Source: Citrus sinensis (lineage: Eukaryota; Streptophyta; Magnoliopsida; Sapindales; Rutaceae). Taken from it: 64,000 nt of DNA. Position 1 is the stretch's first letter. Each line of letters starts with the position of its first letter. Position numbers and translations under genes: made by a program. The DNA is taken from contig NC_068557.1 of the NCBI RefSeq assembly GCF_022201045.2, forward strand, positions 1,550,001 through 1,614,000, given 5' to 3'. The notes beneath the pieces are model-generated. The model did no database searches, was not told the origin of the DNA, and worked only from the letters and a program-made list of their open reading frames with translations. Below, piece by piece: positions 1 to 9,927 of this stretch.

Positions 1-212
1 TAGTAATTTTTCTTTCTTTTTTCTTTTTTTTAATGGTAACGTAACTCGACTGTCCCACCAAATGTGCAAGAACATTAATATGTCCAATTGCAGCGAACGC
101 CTTTGCTTACGCGCTTTGAATATTCAACCCCTTTACATTTTCAATAATCTGTCCCACTTTTTATCTTCTCCACATTAATATGTCCAATTTTCTTTATGTT
201 TTAATTTCAGTA

Positions 213-2591
213 ATGGCTTTTCATCTTCTATCCCTTCTTTTCTTGCTTCTGCTGCCGTGTCTAACAGCCGCACAAAGTAACGGAACCATAAGTATAGGTC
301 AGCAACTCACTGCAGCTGAGAGCACGGAACCATGGCTTTCCCCTTCTAAGGATTTCGCTTTAGGGTTTCACCAACTAGACAGTAAGGATCTCTTCTTGCC
401 TGCCATATGGTATTACAAGATACCGAGTAAAACCATAGTTTGGTATGCATCGGCAGTCAATCCTGCGCCAAGAGGATCAAAACTACGGCTGACTGCTAAT
501 AGGGGGCTGGTGCTTGAGGACCCCGAAGGTCGGGAGATATGGAAATCTGAAATCAGTACGGGACAAGCAGCTTTTGGTGTTCTTTATGATACTGGCAACT
601 TTCTGATCGTAAATACAAATTCTGAGAGGTTATGGCAGAGCTTTGATCATCCTACTGATACCTTGCTTCCTACGCAGACAATGGAACGGGGTGGGGTCGT
701 ATCTTCCAGACGAAAGGACACTTATTTCTCTCGAGGAAGGTTCCAATTCCGTCTATTGGAGGATGGAAATGCAGTGCTTAATACCATAAACTTGGAAAGC
801 GGCTTTGCATATGATGCCTATTTTTGGAGTAACACGTTTGATACTAACAGATCGAATGCTGGTTATCGAGTAGTCTTCAATGAGTCAGGCCAATTGTATG
901 TTTTGAGAGAAAATAAACAGAGAGCCAGTCTTGTACCAGAAACAGTGTCAGCAAAAGAAAATTACCTCAGAGCAACTCTAAACTTTGATGGTGTTTTTAT
1001 CTTCTACTCTCACCCCAAGAATAATAGCACTGGAGACGCTATCTGGTCAGTCAGTGATGTCTTGCCGGAGAATATTTGCATTAACAATGATATCCGTAAA
1101 GGATTAGGCAGTGGAATCTGCGGATTTAACAGCATCTGCAGTATCAGTGGAGCCAAAAGACCAATCTGCCAATGCCCAAAAGGGTTTTCTTTACTTGATC
1201 CAGATGATGCCTACGGAAGCTGCAAACCGGACTTCATTCTAGGCTGTGAAGAAGATGGGAAGAAATCTGGAGAAGATCTATATTATATTGAAGAGCTAAG
1301 GAACACTGATTGGCCAACATCTGATTATGAACAGATTAGTCCTTATGGCAAAGATGAATGTGTGTCATCTTGCTTGAAGGACTGTCAATGTTCTGCTGCT
1401 GTATTGAGAGATGACACCTGCTGGAAGAAGAAACTACCTCTCTCCTATGGGAAAACGGACAGGGATGAGACAGGGACAACTTTCATCAAAATTAGGAAAG
1501 TCCCTTCCGGAGGAAAGAAGAAAGTGGATGTATTAATCCCGGTGGTATCTGTACTCTTCGGCAGCTCTGCATTAATCAACTTGCTATTAGTCAGTGCATG
1601 TTGTCTAGGTTTCCTAGTTGTTAATCGCAAAAAGTTCATGAGGCCTCACCAAGAGGATCAAGGTGTCTCATATATGAATTTGCGCTGCTTTACTTATAAG
1701 GAGCTTGTAGAAGTCACTCGTGGATTCAAGGAAGAACTCGGAAGAGGAGCCTTTGGCACTGTTTATAAAGGGTTTGTGAATATGGGTTCTAGCAATCATG
1801 TTGCGGTGAAGAAGTTAAATAGTGTATTCCAAGACAGTGAAAAAGAATTCAAAGCTGAAGTGAATGGAATCGGTCAGACACATCATAAGAATCTGGTTAG
1901 ACTTCTTGGGTACTGTGACGAGGGACAAAATCGACTTCTAGTGTATGAGTTCATGAGCAATGGCACCGTGGCTAGTTTCCTCTTTGGAGACTCAAAGCCG
2001 AATTGGAAACTGAGGACCGAAATTGCCATGGGAATCGCTGGAGGTCTCTTTTATCTTCATGAGGAGTGCTGCACCCAGATCATCCATTGTGATATAAAGC
2101 CTCAAAACATACTTCTCGATGATCATTACAACGCCCGGATATCTGATTTTGGATTGGCAAAGCTTTTGACGCTGGATCAGAGCCATACCAATACCGCTAT
2201 CAGGGGAACTAAAGGATATGTTGCACCCGAATGGTTCAGGAATATGCCGATCACTGTAAAGGTTGATGTGTACAGTTATGGTGTGCTGCTTCTAGAAATC
2301 ATTTGCCTGCGAAGAAATATAGATAACGAAATCAGCAAAGTGGATAAAGCTATTCTAACCGATTGGGCTTATGACCGCTATCAGGAAAGAACACTCGAAG
2401 CTCTGGTTGAAAATGACTTAGAGGCCATGAACAACGTGACTATGCTGCACAGGTTTGTGATGGTTGCCTTTTGGTGCATTCAAGAAGACCCGTCTCATCG
2501 GCCCACCATGAGGAAGGTTACACAAATGCTTGAAGGAGTTGTAGAAGTACCAATTCCCCCATGTCCATGGACCCTAAACATTACAAGTTGA
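213..2591 (+). CDS. G-type lectin S-receptor-like Ser/Thr kinase, copy 1 (LECRK/RLK1 type)
   Basis: Intronless gene for a plasma-membrane receptor kinase of 792 aa. The frame also offers an ATG at 180, but the Met at 213 (MAFHLLSLLFLL) opens a clean signal peptide ending near LTAAQ, so I chose 213. In order: signal peptide, bulb-type lectin domain (WQSFDHPTDTLLPTQ), EGF-like Cys cluster (CGFNSICS to CQCPKGF), PAN-like Cys pattern (CVSSCLKDCQC), one membrane helix near residues 437-465, then the kinase. The glycine loop GRGAFG is near 510, VAVKK follows, the catalytic loop reads HCDIKPQN near 625, DFG lies near 645, then GTKGYVAPEW. HCD in place of HRD makes it a non-RD kinase, a class linked to innate immune receptors. 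Catalytic Lys and Asp are present, so it should be active. The ligand is unknown. It sits head-to-tail with copy 2. Confidence 0.95.
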   Translation: MAFHLLSLLFLLLLPCLTAAQSNGTISIGQQLTAAESTEPWLSPSKDFALGFHQLDSKDLFLPAIWYYKIPSKTIVWYASAVNPAPRGSKLRLTANRGLVLEDPEGREIWKSEISTGQAAFGVLYDTGNFLIVNTNSERLWQSFDHPTDTLLPTQTMERGGVVSSRRKDTYFSRGRFQFRLLEDGNAVLNTINLESGFAYDAYFWSNTFDTNRSNAGYRVVFNESGQLYVLRENKQRASLVPETVSAKENYLRATLNFDGVFIFYSHPKNNSTGDAIWSVSDVLPENICINNDIRKGLGSGICGFNSICSISGAKRPICQCPKGFSLLDPDDAYGSCKPDFILGCEEDGKKSGEDLYYIEELRNTDWPTSDYEQISPYGKDECVSSCLKDCQCSAAVLRDDTCWKKKLPLSYGKTDRDETGTTFIKIRKVPSGGKKKVDVLIPVVSVLFGSSALINLLLVSACCLGFLVVNRKKFMRPHQEDQGVSYMNLRCFTYKELVEVTRGFKEELGRGAFGTVYKGFVNMGSSNHVAVKKLNSVFQDSEKEFKAEVNGIGQTHHKNLVRLLGYCDEGQNRLLVYEFMSNGTVASFLFGDSKPNWKLRTEIAMGIAGGLFYLHEECCTQIIHCDIKPQNILLDDHYNARISDFGLAKLLTLDQSHTNTAIRGTKGYVAPEWFRNMPITVKVDVYSYGVLLLEIICLRRNIDNEISKVDKAILTDWAYDRYQERTLEALVENDLEAMNNVTMLHRFVMVAFWCIQEDPSHRPTMRKVTQMLEGVVEVPIPPCPWTLNITS

Positions 2592-4478
2592 AGCGAGAAA
2601 GACTTGCAATTGCTTAGTACTAATGTTTTCTGTGCATAACATCTACCTACAGGTGAATAATCTGCTATTAGTACCATATTTTCTTCAGTTCAAGCGAAGA
2701 ATTTCAGCCGTGGTTATGTGTACTAAGTAGTAAAAGAGTTCAGTGAATAATGTAATATAGTTTCTATGTTTCTCAAAATTTACCGCATTGACTTAGCTTT
2801 TAATTAAAGATATGCCTCTGGTTCCAATAGAAATTTTGTAGAATTCTAGGTGAGAAGTCACGTGTTCAGAAAATCTGATCAATAGCAAACTATGTCATGT
2901 TGCCTATAAATGCTGTTGATAGTGGAATGGAGAGTGCCAACTTACTGGTTAAATGTGGTCAAGATGCTTGGATAATTTGAACAAACTGTTTTAATTTTGA
3001 AAGGATAATGTGAAAAGAAATATTTTGCTCCACTGGCACATTGATAATATATGAGTGTCATTGATACTATCTTTCTGCAAATATCACTGTGTTCAGCAAG
3101 GATATCAAATAGCATTATGGTGTTGCTAAAGGAATTATAAAAAATGTAAAGCATCGCCTATAGGAAACAATATGAATCTGCTAAACAGTTAAAATTGATT
3201 ATTCTTTAAAATGCCCTAAGATAACATGTTTTTTCTAATTAAATATTTTGCAAATTATCTGATCCGAAGAATTACTTGAGTTCTTGTTAGACTGTTAAAT
3301 ATTTGATGAATTCCATGTTCTATTTTGTGTTAGATTGTTAAGAAACATCTATTTCTGTTCAACTAAAGATATCTCCTGTTCAAGATTTTGTAGCCCTTAA
3401 TTCCAACTTCAAAATTATTTTCTTGCCCTTTATTCCAACTTTGAAACTTATATGAAGGAAAGCCGTTTTTTTTTCCTTTGTTTCAAACTGCAACATAATT
3501 CACTGTATCTGTGGAGTTTGAGAGATCAACATAGCACTCGATTCCTTTGCATGACCGGCAGAACGTAATACATACTACAAGTAAAACACCGGTCAACCTT
3601 ACATAGCTGTGACTAAAAACATCGTGATACAGAGAATTTACGATGCCTTCATATTCACGCAAAAAGACTTTTGTAAAAGTTGGGAAAAAGACTTAGACCA
3701 ATAATTCCAGGAAAAGCAAGCTGTTAGTCTCAAAGCCAACAATCACCTCACAGTGCTCGCATAGTCGTATGCATCACATTGAATTCCAAGGAAAATGAAA
3801 CTGCTTGACTGGAAAAGTATGCCTATAAATATTTACTACATTACCCACGCTTAGTCTTTGTCAAACTCTGTTGCCCCTCCCATCTGTATGCTCTGTCTTG
3901 TGATGCAACTGAGTAATACTTCAGACCCTTCCAAAGATCTGCAAAGAACTAAGCAGCAAAAGAACTAAATGTTGAGAATGTTAAATTTTGGAAACATGCT
4001 AAAGCAAATGAGATTAATATCATGCATTAGCCCTGGAAAAACAGACACGATGCCTAGAGGACTCCATTCTAGTATTCCCTTTAACATGACCAAGGAAACA
4101 CATGAAACCCTATTCACATGGACAATATCATGATGCAAAATATATGTTAAGATGATTAGCAGATGGTGGAAAGGAATTAGCTAATTACCAAATAATCATA
4201 GTTATTGACTAGACAGTCTGAAGCTACCATTCATATCATATGACTACCAATAAGTAAATCAAGACTTTCTAACAAAGTCAATGAAAGAAAGATTCTGTCA
4301 TGTTTCCGTTAGTTCCAAAATAAAAATCATAAAAAAACTTGCAAAGAAAGTCATGACCACCGTATAGATCACGAGAAAGACTAAAGCGTCTTACTTTTCT
4401 GTTACCTGTGGAACATTACTGGTGATAATTCAAGTTATCCTTCTGCTTTACATCTGAAGAAGGAATCTCTTTCACACG
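2592..4478. other. Spacer between lectin kinase copies 1 and 2
   Basis: 1.9 kb of AT-rich DNA holding the 3' UTR of copy 1 and the promoter of copy 2. I see no supported gene, RNA gene or clear transposon ends. Short open frames on the minus strand near 2942-3154 lack recognisable content. Confidence 0.6.
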
Positions 4479-6872
4479 ATGGCCTCTTTCCTAGAACATC
4501 ATCTCTGGTTCTCGCTTCTTCTACTGATGCCAATTTCCGCCACCGCTCAAAATGTATCTAGAGGTGAATCCCTGATGGCAGAGGATGATATGTCATCTTG
4601 GAAATCAACATCTGGTGAATTTGCATTTGGTTTCCAGCACATAGAAAATGGGAACTACTTGCTCACCATCTATTTCAACAAAATACCTGAAAGAACCATC
4701 ATCTGGTCAGCCAATGGAAAAACTCCAGTGGAAAGAGGGTCCAAAGTTCAGCTCACTGTAGATGGTCGATTAGTGCTCACTGACCTAACAGGCAAAGAGG
4801 TGTGGAATCCTGATACAGCTGGTGCTGCTATTGCCTATGCATCCATGCTTGATAGTGGTAACTTTGTATTGGCAGGCCCAGACTCTTTTCCTTTGTGGGA
4901 GAGCTTTGATCACCCAACTGACACATTATTACCCACCCAGATTCTGAATCCACGGAACAAACTTTCAGCTCATTACTCTGACAAAAATTATTCGACTGGA
5001 AGATATGAGCTAGCCATGCAATCTGACGGTAACCTAGTGTTGTACACCACAGCTTTTCCCTTCGAATCAGCTAATTCAGTTTATTGGTCCACCCAACCTG
5101 TTGGCAGCAGCTTGCAGGTGGAATTCAACCGATCTGGCAACATAATCTACCTTACTGCAAAGAACAGAAGCATAATTTATATGCTATCATCGAGTGCTTC
5201 TTCAATGCAAGACTTGTACCAAAGGGTAACTCTTGAATTTGATGGATTTCTCAGGCATTATGTATACCCAAAGAGCTCCAGTTCAAACAATAAAAGCTGG
5301 AGCATGCATTGGTCCACTCCATTGTTCAATAGTCCAAATGATTGCATGATTACAGATGAAACTGGCAGCGGAGCATGTGATTGTGGGTTCAATAGCTACT
5401 GCAGTCTGGGAAATGATCAGAGACCAACTTGCCTGTGCCCACAAGGTTACGTACCTTTGGATCGTAATGACTTGACAAAGGGATGCAAACAGAGTTTTCT
5501 ATCACAAAACTGTGATGATCCAAACCAAGAGGTAGATCTTTATGACTTGGTGGAGATGGAATACACAGATTGGCCTTATTTCGATTATGAACACCATCAA
5601 GGGGTAAGATTGCAGTGGTGCAGGGAGGCTTGCATGAGGGATTGTTTTTGCACGGTTGCCATTTTCAGAAATGGAGAATGTTGGAAGAAGAAAAATCCTC
5701 TTACCAACGGAAGAATGGCTCCCGACATTGAAGGAAAAGCTCTGATCAAGATAAGGAGAGGCAATTCTACATTGAAGCCTGAAGATACAGATTCAAAGAA
5801 GAAAGTTCATTCAACTTCGGTTTTTGTTGTATCTGTGCTACTATGTAGCTCTGTGTTTCTCAACTTTCTTCTACAGCTCGGAACCTTTCTTCTTGTTTTT
5901 ATCTTTGGTTACCATAAAACTAAGATGGATCAAACAGGCCCAGTTATGCCAAGCACAAACCTGCAAATCTTCAGCTACAAGGAGTTAGAAAAGGCAACCC
6001 AAGGGTTCAAGGATGAACTGGGCAGGGGAGCCTTTGCAACGGTGCATAAAGGAGTTCTAGCATACGAAAACAAAATTTGTGTTGCAGTGAAGAAGTTGGA
6101 CAACATGGTTAGTGGAGGAGACAAGGAATTCAGAACAGAAGTTAATGCAATTGGCCAGACAAATCACAGGAATTTAGTCAAACTTCTAGGATTTTGCAAT
6201 GAGGATCAACATCGTCTTCTTGTTTATGAATTCATAAGCAATGGCTGCTTAGCAGGCTTTCTATTCAAAAATCCCAAGCCTAGTTGGTACCGAAGAATGC
6301 AAATTGCTTTTGGAATTGCAAGAGGACTCTTTTACTTGCATGAGGAATGCACCACTCAGATCATTCATTGTGATATCAAGCCTCAAAATATACTCCTAGA
6401 TGACTCTTTCACAGCAAGAATTTCAGATTTTGGGTTGGCCAAAATATTGAAAGCAGACCAAACTAGAACTACCACTGCAATCAGGGGAACCAGAGGATAT
6501 GTAGCCCCTGAATGGTTCAAGAGCCTGCCTATTACAATGAAGGTAGACATTTACAGCTTTGGTGTTATGTTGCTAGAGCTCATTTGCTGCAGAAAGAAAT
6601 TTGAACAAAATGTAGAGAATGAAAACCAAATGATACTTGTTGACTGGGCATACGATTGCTATATAGATGAAAAACTACACCTCTTAGTGGAGAATGACGA
6701 GGAGGCACTGCATGATATGATGAGGCTCAAGAAGTACGTGATGATTGCAATCTGGTGCATTCAGGAGGATCCCTCGCTAAGACCTACGATGAAGAAAGTG
6801 ACTCTAATGCTCGAAGGAGTCGTGGAGGTTCCAATTCCTCCAGATCCATCCTCATTTATCAGCTCTATCTAG
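4479..6872 (+). CDS. G-type lectin S-receptor-like Ser/Thr kinase, copy 2
   Basis: Intronless, 797 aa, same architecture as copy 1. The signal peptide starts at MASFLEHHLWFSLLLL and ends near SATAQ. Next come a B-lectin domain (WESFDHPTDTLLPTQ), the EGF-like and PAN-like Cys clusters, a membrane helix followed by YHKTKMDQ, and the kinase (GRGAFATVHKG, VAVKK, HCDIKPQN with His near residue 630, DFG near 650, GTRGYVAPEW). It is also non-RD. Two oddities: the EGF entry reads GACDCGFNSYC, where the minus-strand copy reads GACGFNSFC, so two residues including an extra Cys are added. The last Gly of the nucleotide loop region is followed by A (GAFA, not GAFG), which kinases usually tolerate. Role: predicted surface receptor with unknown ligand. 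It is closer in sequence to the minus-strand copy (shared PSFISSI-like C terminus) than to copy 1. Confidence 0.95.
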   Translation: MASFLEHHLWFSLLLLMPISATAQNVSRGESLMAEDDMSSWKSTSGEFAFGFQHIENGNYLLTIYFNKIPERTIIWSANGKTPVERGSKVQLTVDGRLVLTDLTGKEVWNPDTAGAAIAYASMLDSGNFVLAGPDSFPLWESFDHPTDTLLPTQILNPRNKLSAHYSDKNYSTGRYELAMQSDGNLVLYTTAFPFESANSVYWSTQPVGSSLQVEFNRSGNIIYLTAKNRSIIYMLSSSASSMQDLYQRVTLEFDGFLRHYVYPKSSSSNNKSWSMHWSTPLFNSPNDCMITDETGSGACDCGFNSYCSLGNDQRPTCLCPQGYVPLDRNDLTKGCKQSFLSQNCDDPNQEVDLYDLVEMEYTDWPYFDYEHHQGVRLQWCREACMRDCFCTVAIFRNGECWKKKNPLTNGRMAPDIEGKALIKIRRGNSTLKPEDTDSKKKVHSTSVFVVSVLLCSSVFLNFLLQLGTFLLVFIFGYHKTKMDQTGPVMPSTNLQIFSYKELEKATQGFKDELGRGAFATVHKGVLAYENKICVAVKKLDNMVSGGDKEFRTEVNAIGQTNHRNLVKLLGFCNEDQHRLLVYEFISNGCLAGFLFKNPKPSWYRRMQIAFGIARGLFYLHEECTTQIIHCDIKPQNILLDDSFTARISDFGLAKILKADQTRTTTAIRGTRGYVAPEWFKSLPITMKVDIYSFGVMLLELICCRKKFEQNVENENQMILVDWAYDCYIDEKLHLLVENDEEALHDMMRLKKYVMIAIWCIQEDPSLRPTMKKVTLMLEGVVEVPIPPDPSSFISSI

Positions 6873-7378
6873 CCTATTTGACACTCGTATCAACAGTAAG
6901 TGCTCACTAGTAGGCTCTTGGTAATGAGAACGGATACTTTGGCTGTTCTACAACTGTTTTATAATATTAAGCTATGAAATGATTCAGAGAATAAATATTT
7001 AAATCTGCTCCATTTTTTTCTTTTTCAACCACTCTGACAAAGATTTCCTAAATCAAATATGATCTCAATTTAATTCAGAAATTTGGCACTGTTTAAATTC
7101 AACCAAATTAACAAAATCTCTCAGACAGAGAACTTACTGATACACGTTTACTCATCTTTTATTATTCTTAAATTATACATCTAATTTCAGGAATATGACA
7201 ATTAAGTGAAGCAGCAGCAAATAATTCAAGAACAAAAAAAAAAAAATGTAGCATACAAGGATCCAACTCAAAATAAACAAATGTACAAGAGCTTCACTGG
7301 AACAATATGCAAAACGTATTATCCTATTATCAAATTTGATAGGGTAATTGGGGTGACATCGAATCCTGAAATCATAAT
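6873..7378. other. Spacer between lectin kinase 2 and the PPR gene (3' ends converge)
   Basis: About 500 bp between two convergent genes. It must hold both 3' UTRs. I see no other feature, only A-rich runs near 7240. Confidence 0.6.
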
Positions 7379-9034
7379 TTATATCTTATGAAAGTATATA
7401 CCTGCTTTGCTTTCATTTTGAACTTCCTTTTCAACAAACTCATTCCTCTTCTCAACCCTACTAAAACCTGGCTGCTTCTGGACATTCTTCTCCTTCATAA
7501 TCTTCCTTAAATTTTCAGCCTCATGCCATTCTCCATCAGCAGCACAAATATTTGACAACATAACAAAACCATCTGGCTTTCTCAAGCCCATTTCGAAAAA
7601 TTCCTCACCCATAGTTACCGCTAAATCTCTTCTTCCATGGATATTACATCCATTGCGGAAAGCTCCAGCCATTGAATTAGTGACATACATTGGCACCTGT
7701 CTCAACAAGTCATAAGCCTCCACCATCCTCCCAGAACGGCACAACATATCAACAACACAAGCATAATGCTCTTTACTAATTTTGACTCCATACCTCTCTT
7801 TCATGGATCTAAAAATCTCCAAACCTTTCTCTACTAAACCACCATGGCTGCATGCAGAAAGAACAGAAATGAGTGTGACTTCATTCGCCCGCATCCCTTC
7901 TTCCAGCATTCTCTCAAAAAGCTCAATTGAGGAATCAACCATCCCATGCTTCCCATAACACCCAATCATGGCATTCCAGGAAGCCACATTCTTAATACGA
8001 GTTATCTCAAACAAAGTCCTTGCATCTTTCAAACTGCCACATTTTGAGTACATGTCAATTAGAGCACTGCCAGTAAATACATCAATGTGAAGCCCCATCC
8101 TACAAACCAATGCATGAATTTCTCTACCTATTTGAATCGAACCTGTTAACCCACCAGCCTGAAGAACTCCGGTTACAGTCACATTATTAGGCTTTATCCC
8201 CGAAACTAACATGCCCTTAAACAACTTCAAAGCTTCATTTTCCCGTTTGCTTTGAGCAAACCCAGAAATCATAGCATTCCAAGTGACCAAATCAGGAACA
8301 AAGCCTTCTGCAGTCATTCTAGAGAAGAATGCAAAAGCTGCATTGCTATCACCTCTCCTAGCATAACTAGCAATTATTGCATTATATGTGAATTGATTCG
8401 GTTCTAAGCCTTCCAACTTCATTCTTTCAAACAAAACTACAGCTTCATCAACTTTGCTTACGTTACAATACCCAGAAATCATTGAAGTCCAAGAAACTAC
8501 ATCTCTCTCAAACATTCCATGAAACACTCTACGTGCAGAACAGAGAAGTCCGCATTTACTATACATATCTATCAATGCATTGCCCACAGATACATCATTT
8601 TCAAAACCCATTTGGGTCGCCACAGCATGAACTTGTTTTCCTTTTTTTATATCAAGCAAACCAACACAAGCTTTTAACACTATTGAAAATGTAAATTTAT
8701 TGCAACGATATATAAACTCTCGCATTAAAGAAAAGTACCCAATTGCTTCTTGGAAATTCCCAGTAAAAGCTGAGGCCATAACCATCCAATTCAGCATAAA
8801 AACATTCGGGTTAGGAATTTTATCGAACACCAAACGTGCAGAATTCACATCCCCACAACCCGCGTACACGCCCACTAGCTTTGATTTCAATGAAAATATG
8901 TTCAAATCATTTGTGCACAACAAGGCATGTACTTGCTTGCCTTGTCTCAAAGCCTTGGATTTCATGCATTTGCCGAGCAAGCAATCCAAGTAGTTTACAG
9001 ATAAGTTATTTATCGGGAAAATTAATCTATTCAT
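7379..9034 (-). CDS. Pentatricopeptide repeat protein, PLS class with E-type tail
   Basis: Single-exon gene for 551 aa. The ATG at 9034 is a true ATG and opens MNRLIFPINN. The protein is a run of about 35-residue repeats with P, L and S signatures: GKQVHALLCT, FSIVLKACVG, GNALIDMYSKCG, DVVSWTSMISGYC, NQFTYNAIIASYARRG, DLVTWNAMISGFAQ, GSALIDMYSKCG, NVASWNAMIGCYGKHG. An E-like region follows (HYACVVDMLCRSGRMVEAYDLL, then GFVMLSNICAADGEWHEAENLRKIMKE and the QPGFSRVE motif). There is no DYW deaminase domain. It resembles the Arabidopsis At5g59600 type from memory. Such proteins bind organellar RNA in plastids or mitochondria and guide C-to-U editing or other processing; the RNA target cannot be read from here. 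A good donor-like GTATAT at 7401-7400 could extend the tail by splicing, so the last seven residues are uncertain. Confidence 0.92.
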   Translation of the reverse strand: MNRLIFPINNLSVNYLDCLLGKCMKSKALRQGKQVHALLCTNDLNIFSLKSKLVGVYAGCGDVNSARLVFDKIPNPNVFMLNWMVMASAFTGNFQEAIGYFSLMREFIYRCNKFTFSIVLKACVGLLDIKKGKQVHAVATQMGFENDVSVGNALIDMYSKCGLLCSARRVFHGMFERDVVSWTSMISGYCNVSKVDEAVVLFERMKLEGLEPNQFTYNAIIASYARRGDSNAAFAFFSRMTAEGFVPDLVTWNAMISGFAQSKRENEALKLFKGMLVSGIKPNNVTVTGVLQAGGLTGSIQIGREIHALVCRMGLHIDVFTGSALIDMYSKCGSLKDARTLFEITRIKNVASWNAMIGCYGKHGMVDSSIELFERMLEEGMRANEVTLISVLSACSHGGLVEKGLEIFRSMKERYGVKISKEHYACVVDMLCRSGRMVEAYDLLRQVPMYVTNSMAGAFRNGCNIHGRRDLAVTMGEEFFEMGLRKPDGFVMLSNICAADGEWHEAENLRKIMKEKNVQKQPGFSRVEKRNEFVEKEVQNESKAGIYFHKI

Positions 9035-9927
9035 TATTCAATGCAACACTCCGCTCATAATTTTGATTTGTCTGTTCGTTTCTGAAATCTTTGTGCTTTA
9101 TGCAGCTTTGCCCATTTCAAAAAAAAAAAAATTTTAACTTTTTTTTTTTTAATATATGTTACAAATATAAACCGCTGACTGAATGGTTTTCAAGTTAACG
9201 TTTTTAATTGATCATACGAGTGGTTCACCTATGGGCCTGACACTAAGGCCTGATCGATTTTCAAAGAACTGACCATCCGAAAAATTAAAGAAAATGATTT
9301 GGGTTTTACTTAATTAAGATATTATATGTTAATTAAACCTATTCTTCGAATATCCGAGAATCACTTTATCTCATTCTTGATTAAATATCTATTCATTTGA
9401 TATTACTCTTATTGAACTCTTACCGATTAAAATTTAAAATTAGGACATATTCTTGTTTAAAATTGATGTGTACCATTTTCTTCTCTTTCCAAATGAAATG
9501 CTTTTTTTCCAAAAGCTGTGCTGATGAAAGTCTAATATTTGTCCTAATTCTGCTAAAGAGGATTTTCAAGTCCTTATCATTGAGGCATGCTTTGACTAAT
9601 GCAAAAGAATAACGATAAATACTGCCAAAAGCGCTTTTTTCTTTTTTTTCTTACTGTTTTGACGATGAGTGTGAACTGAACCCAATTGTTATTTTAATAC
9701 ATTTCACTCTCTTGCCAACAGGATTGAGCTCCATAGTCAACATTTTTCGGAAGACTTGGCATTAACAAAGGTCATGAAATCTGGATGCTTTGACTTGGCC
9801 TTTTATTAAAATTTGATTCAAACTCACAACATAGCTTGCCTTCTCTGGCTCATTAGATAGAAACTTTAGTGACAATTGAACATGCATAGTGGCTTTTAAG
9901 AACTCTTAAGCTAAACAGCAAAAGAAT
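9035..9927. other. Spacer upstream of the PPR gene
   Basis: AT-rich DNA holding the PPR promoter (minus strand) and the 3' UTR of the third lectin kinase. No gene or element is supported. Confidence 0.6.

Noticed and set aside
8482..9060. Overlapping plus-strand frames inside the PPR gene
   Set aside because: They are complements of the repeat-bearing minus-strand frame and have no own motifs.
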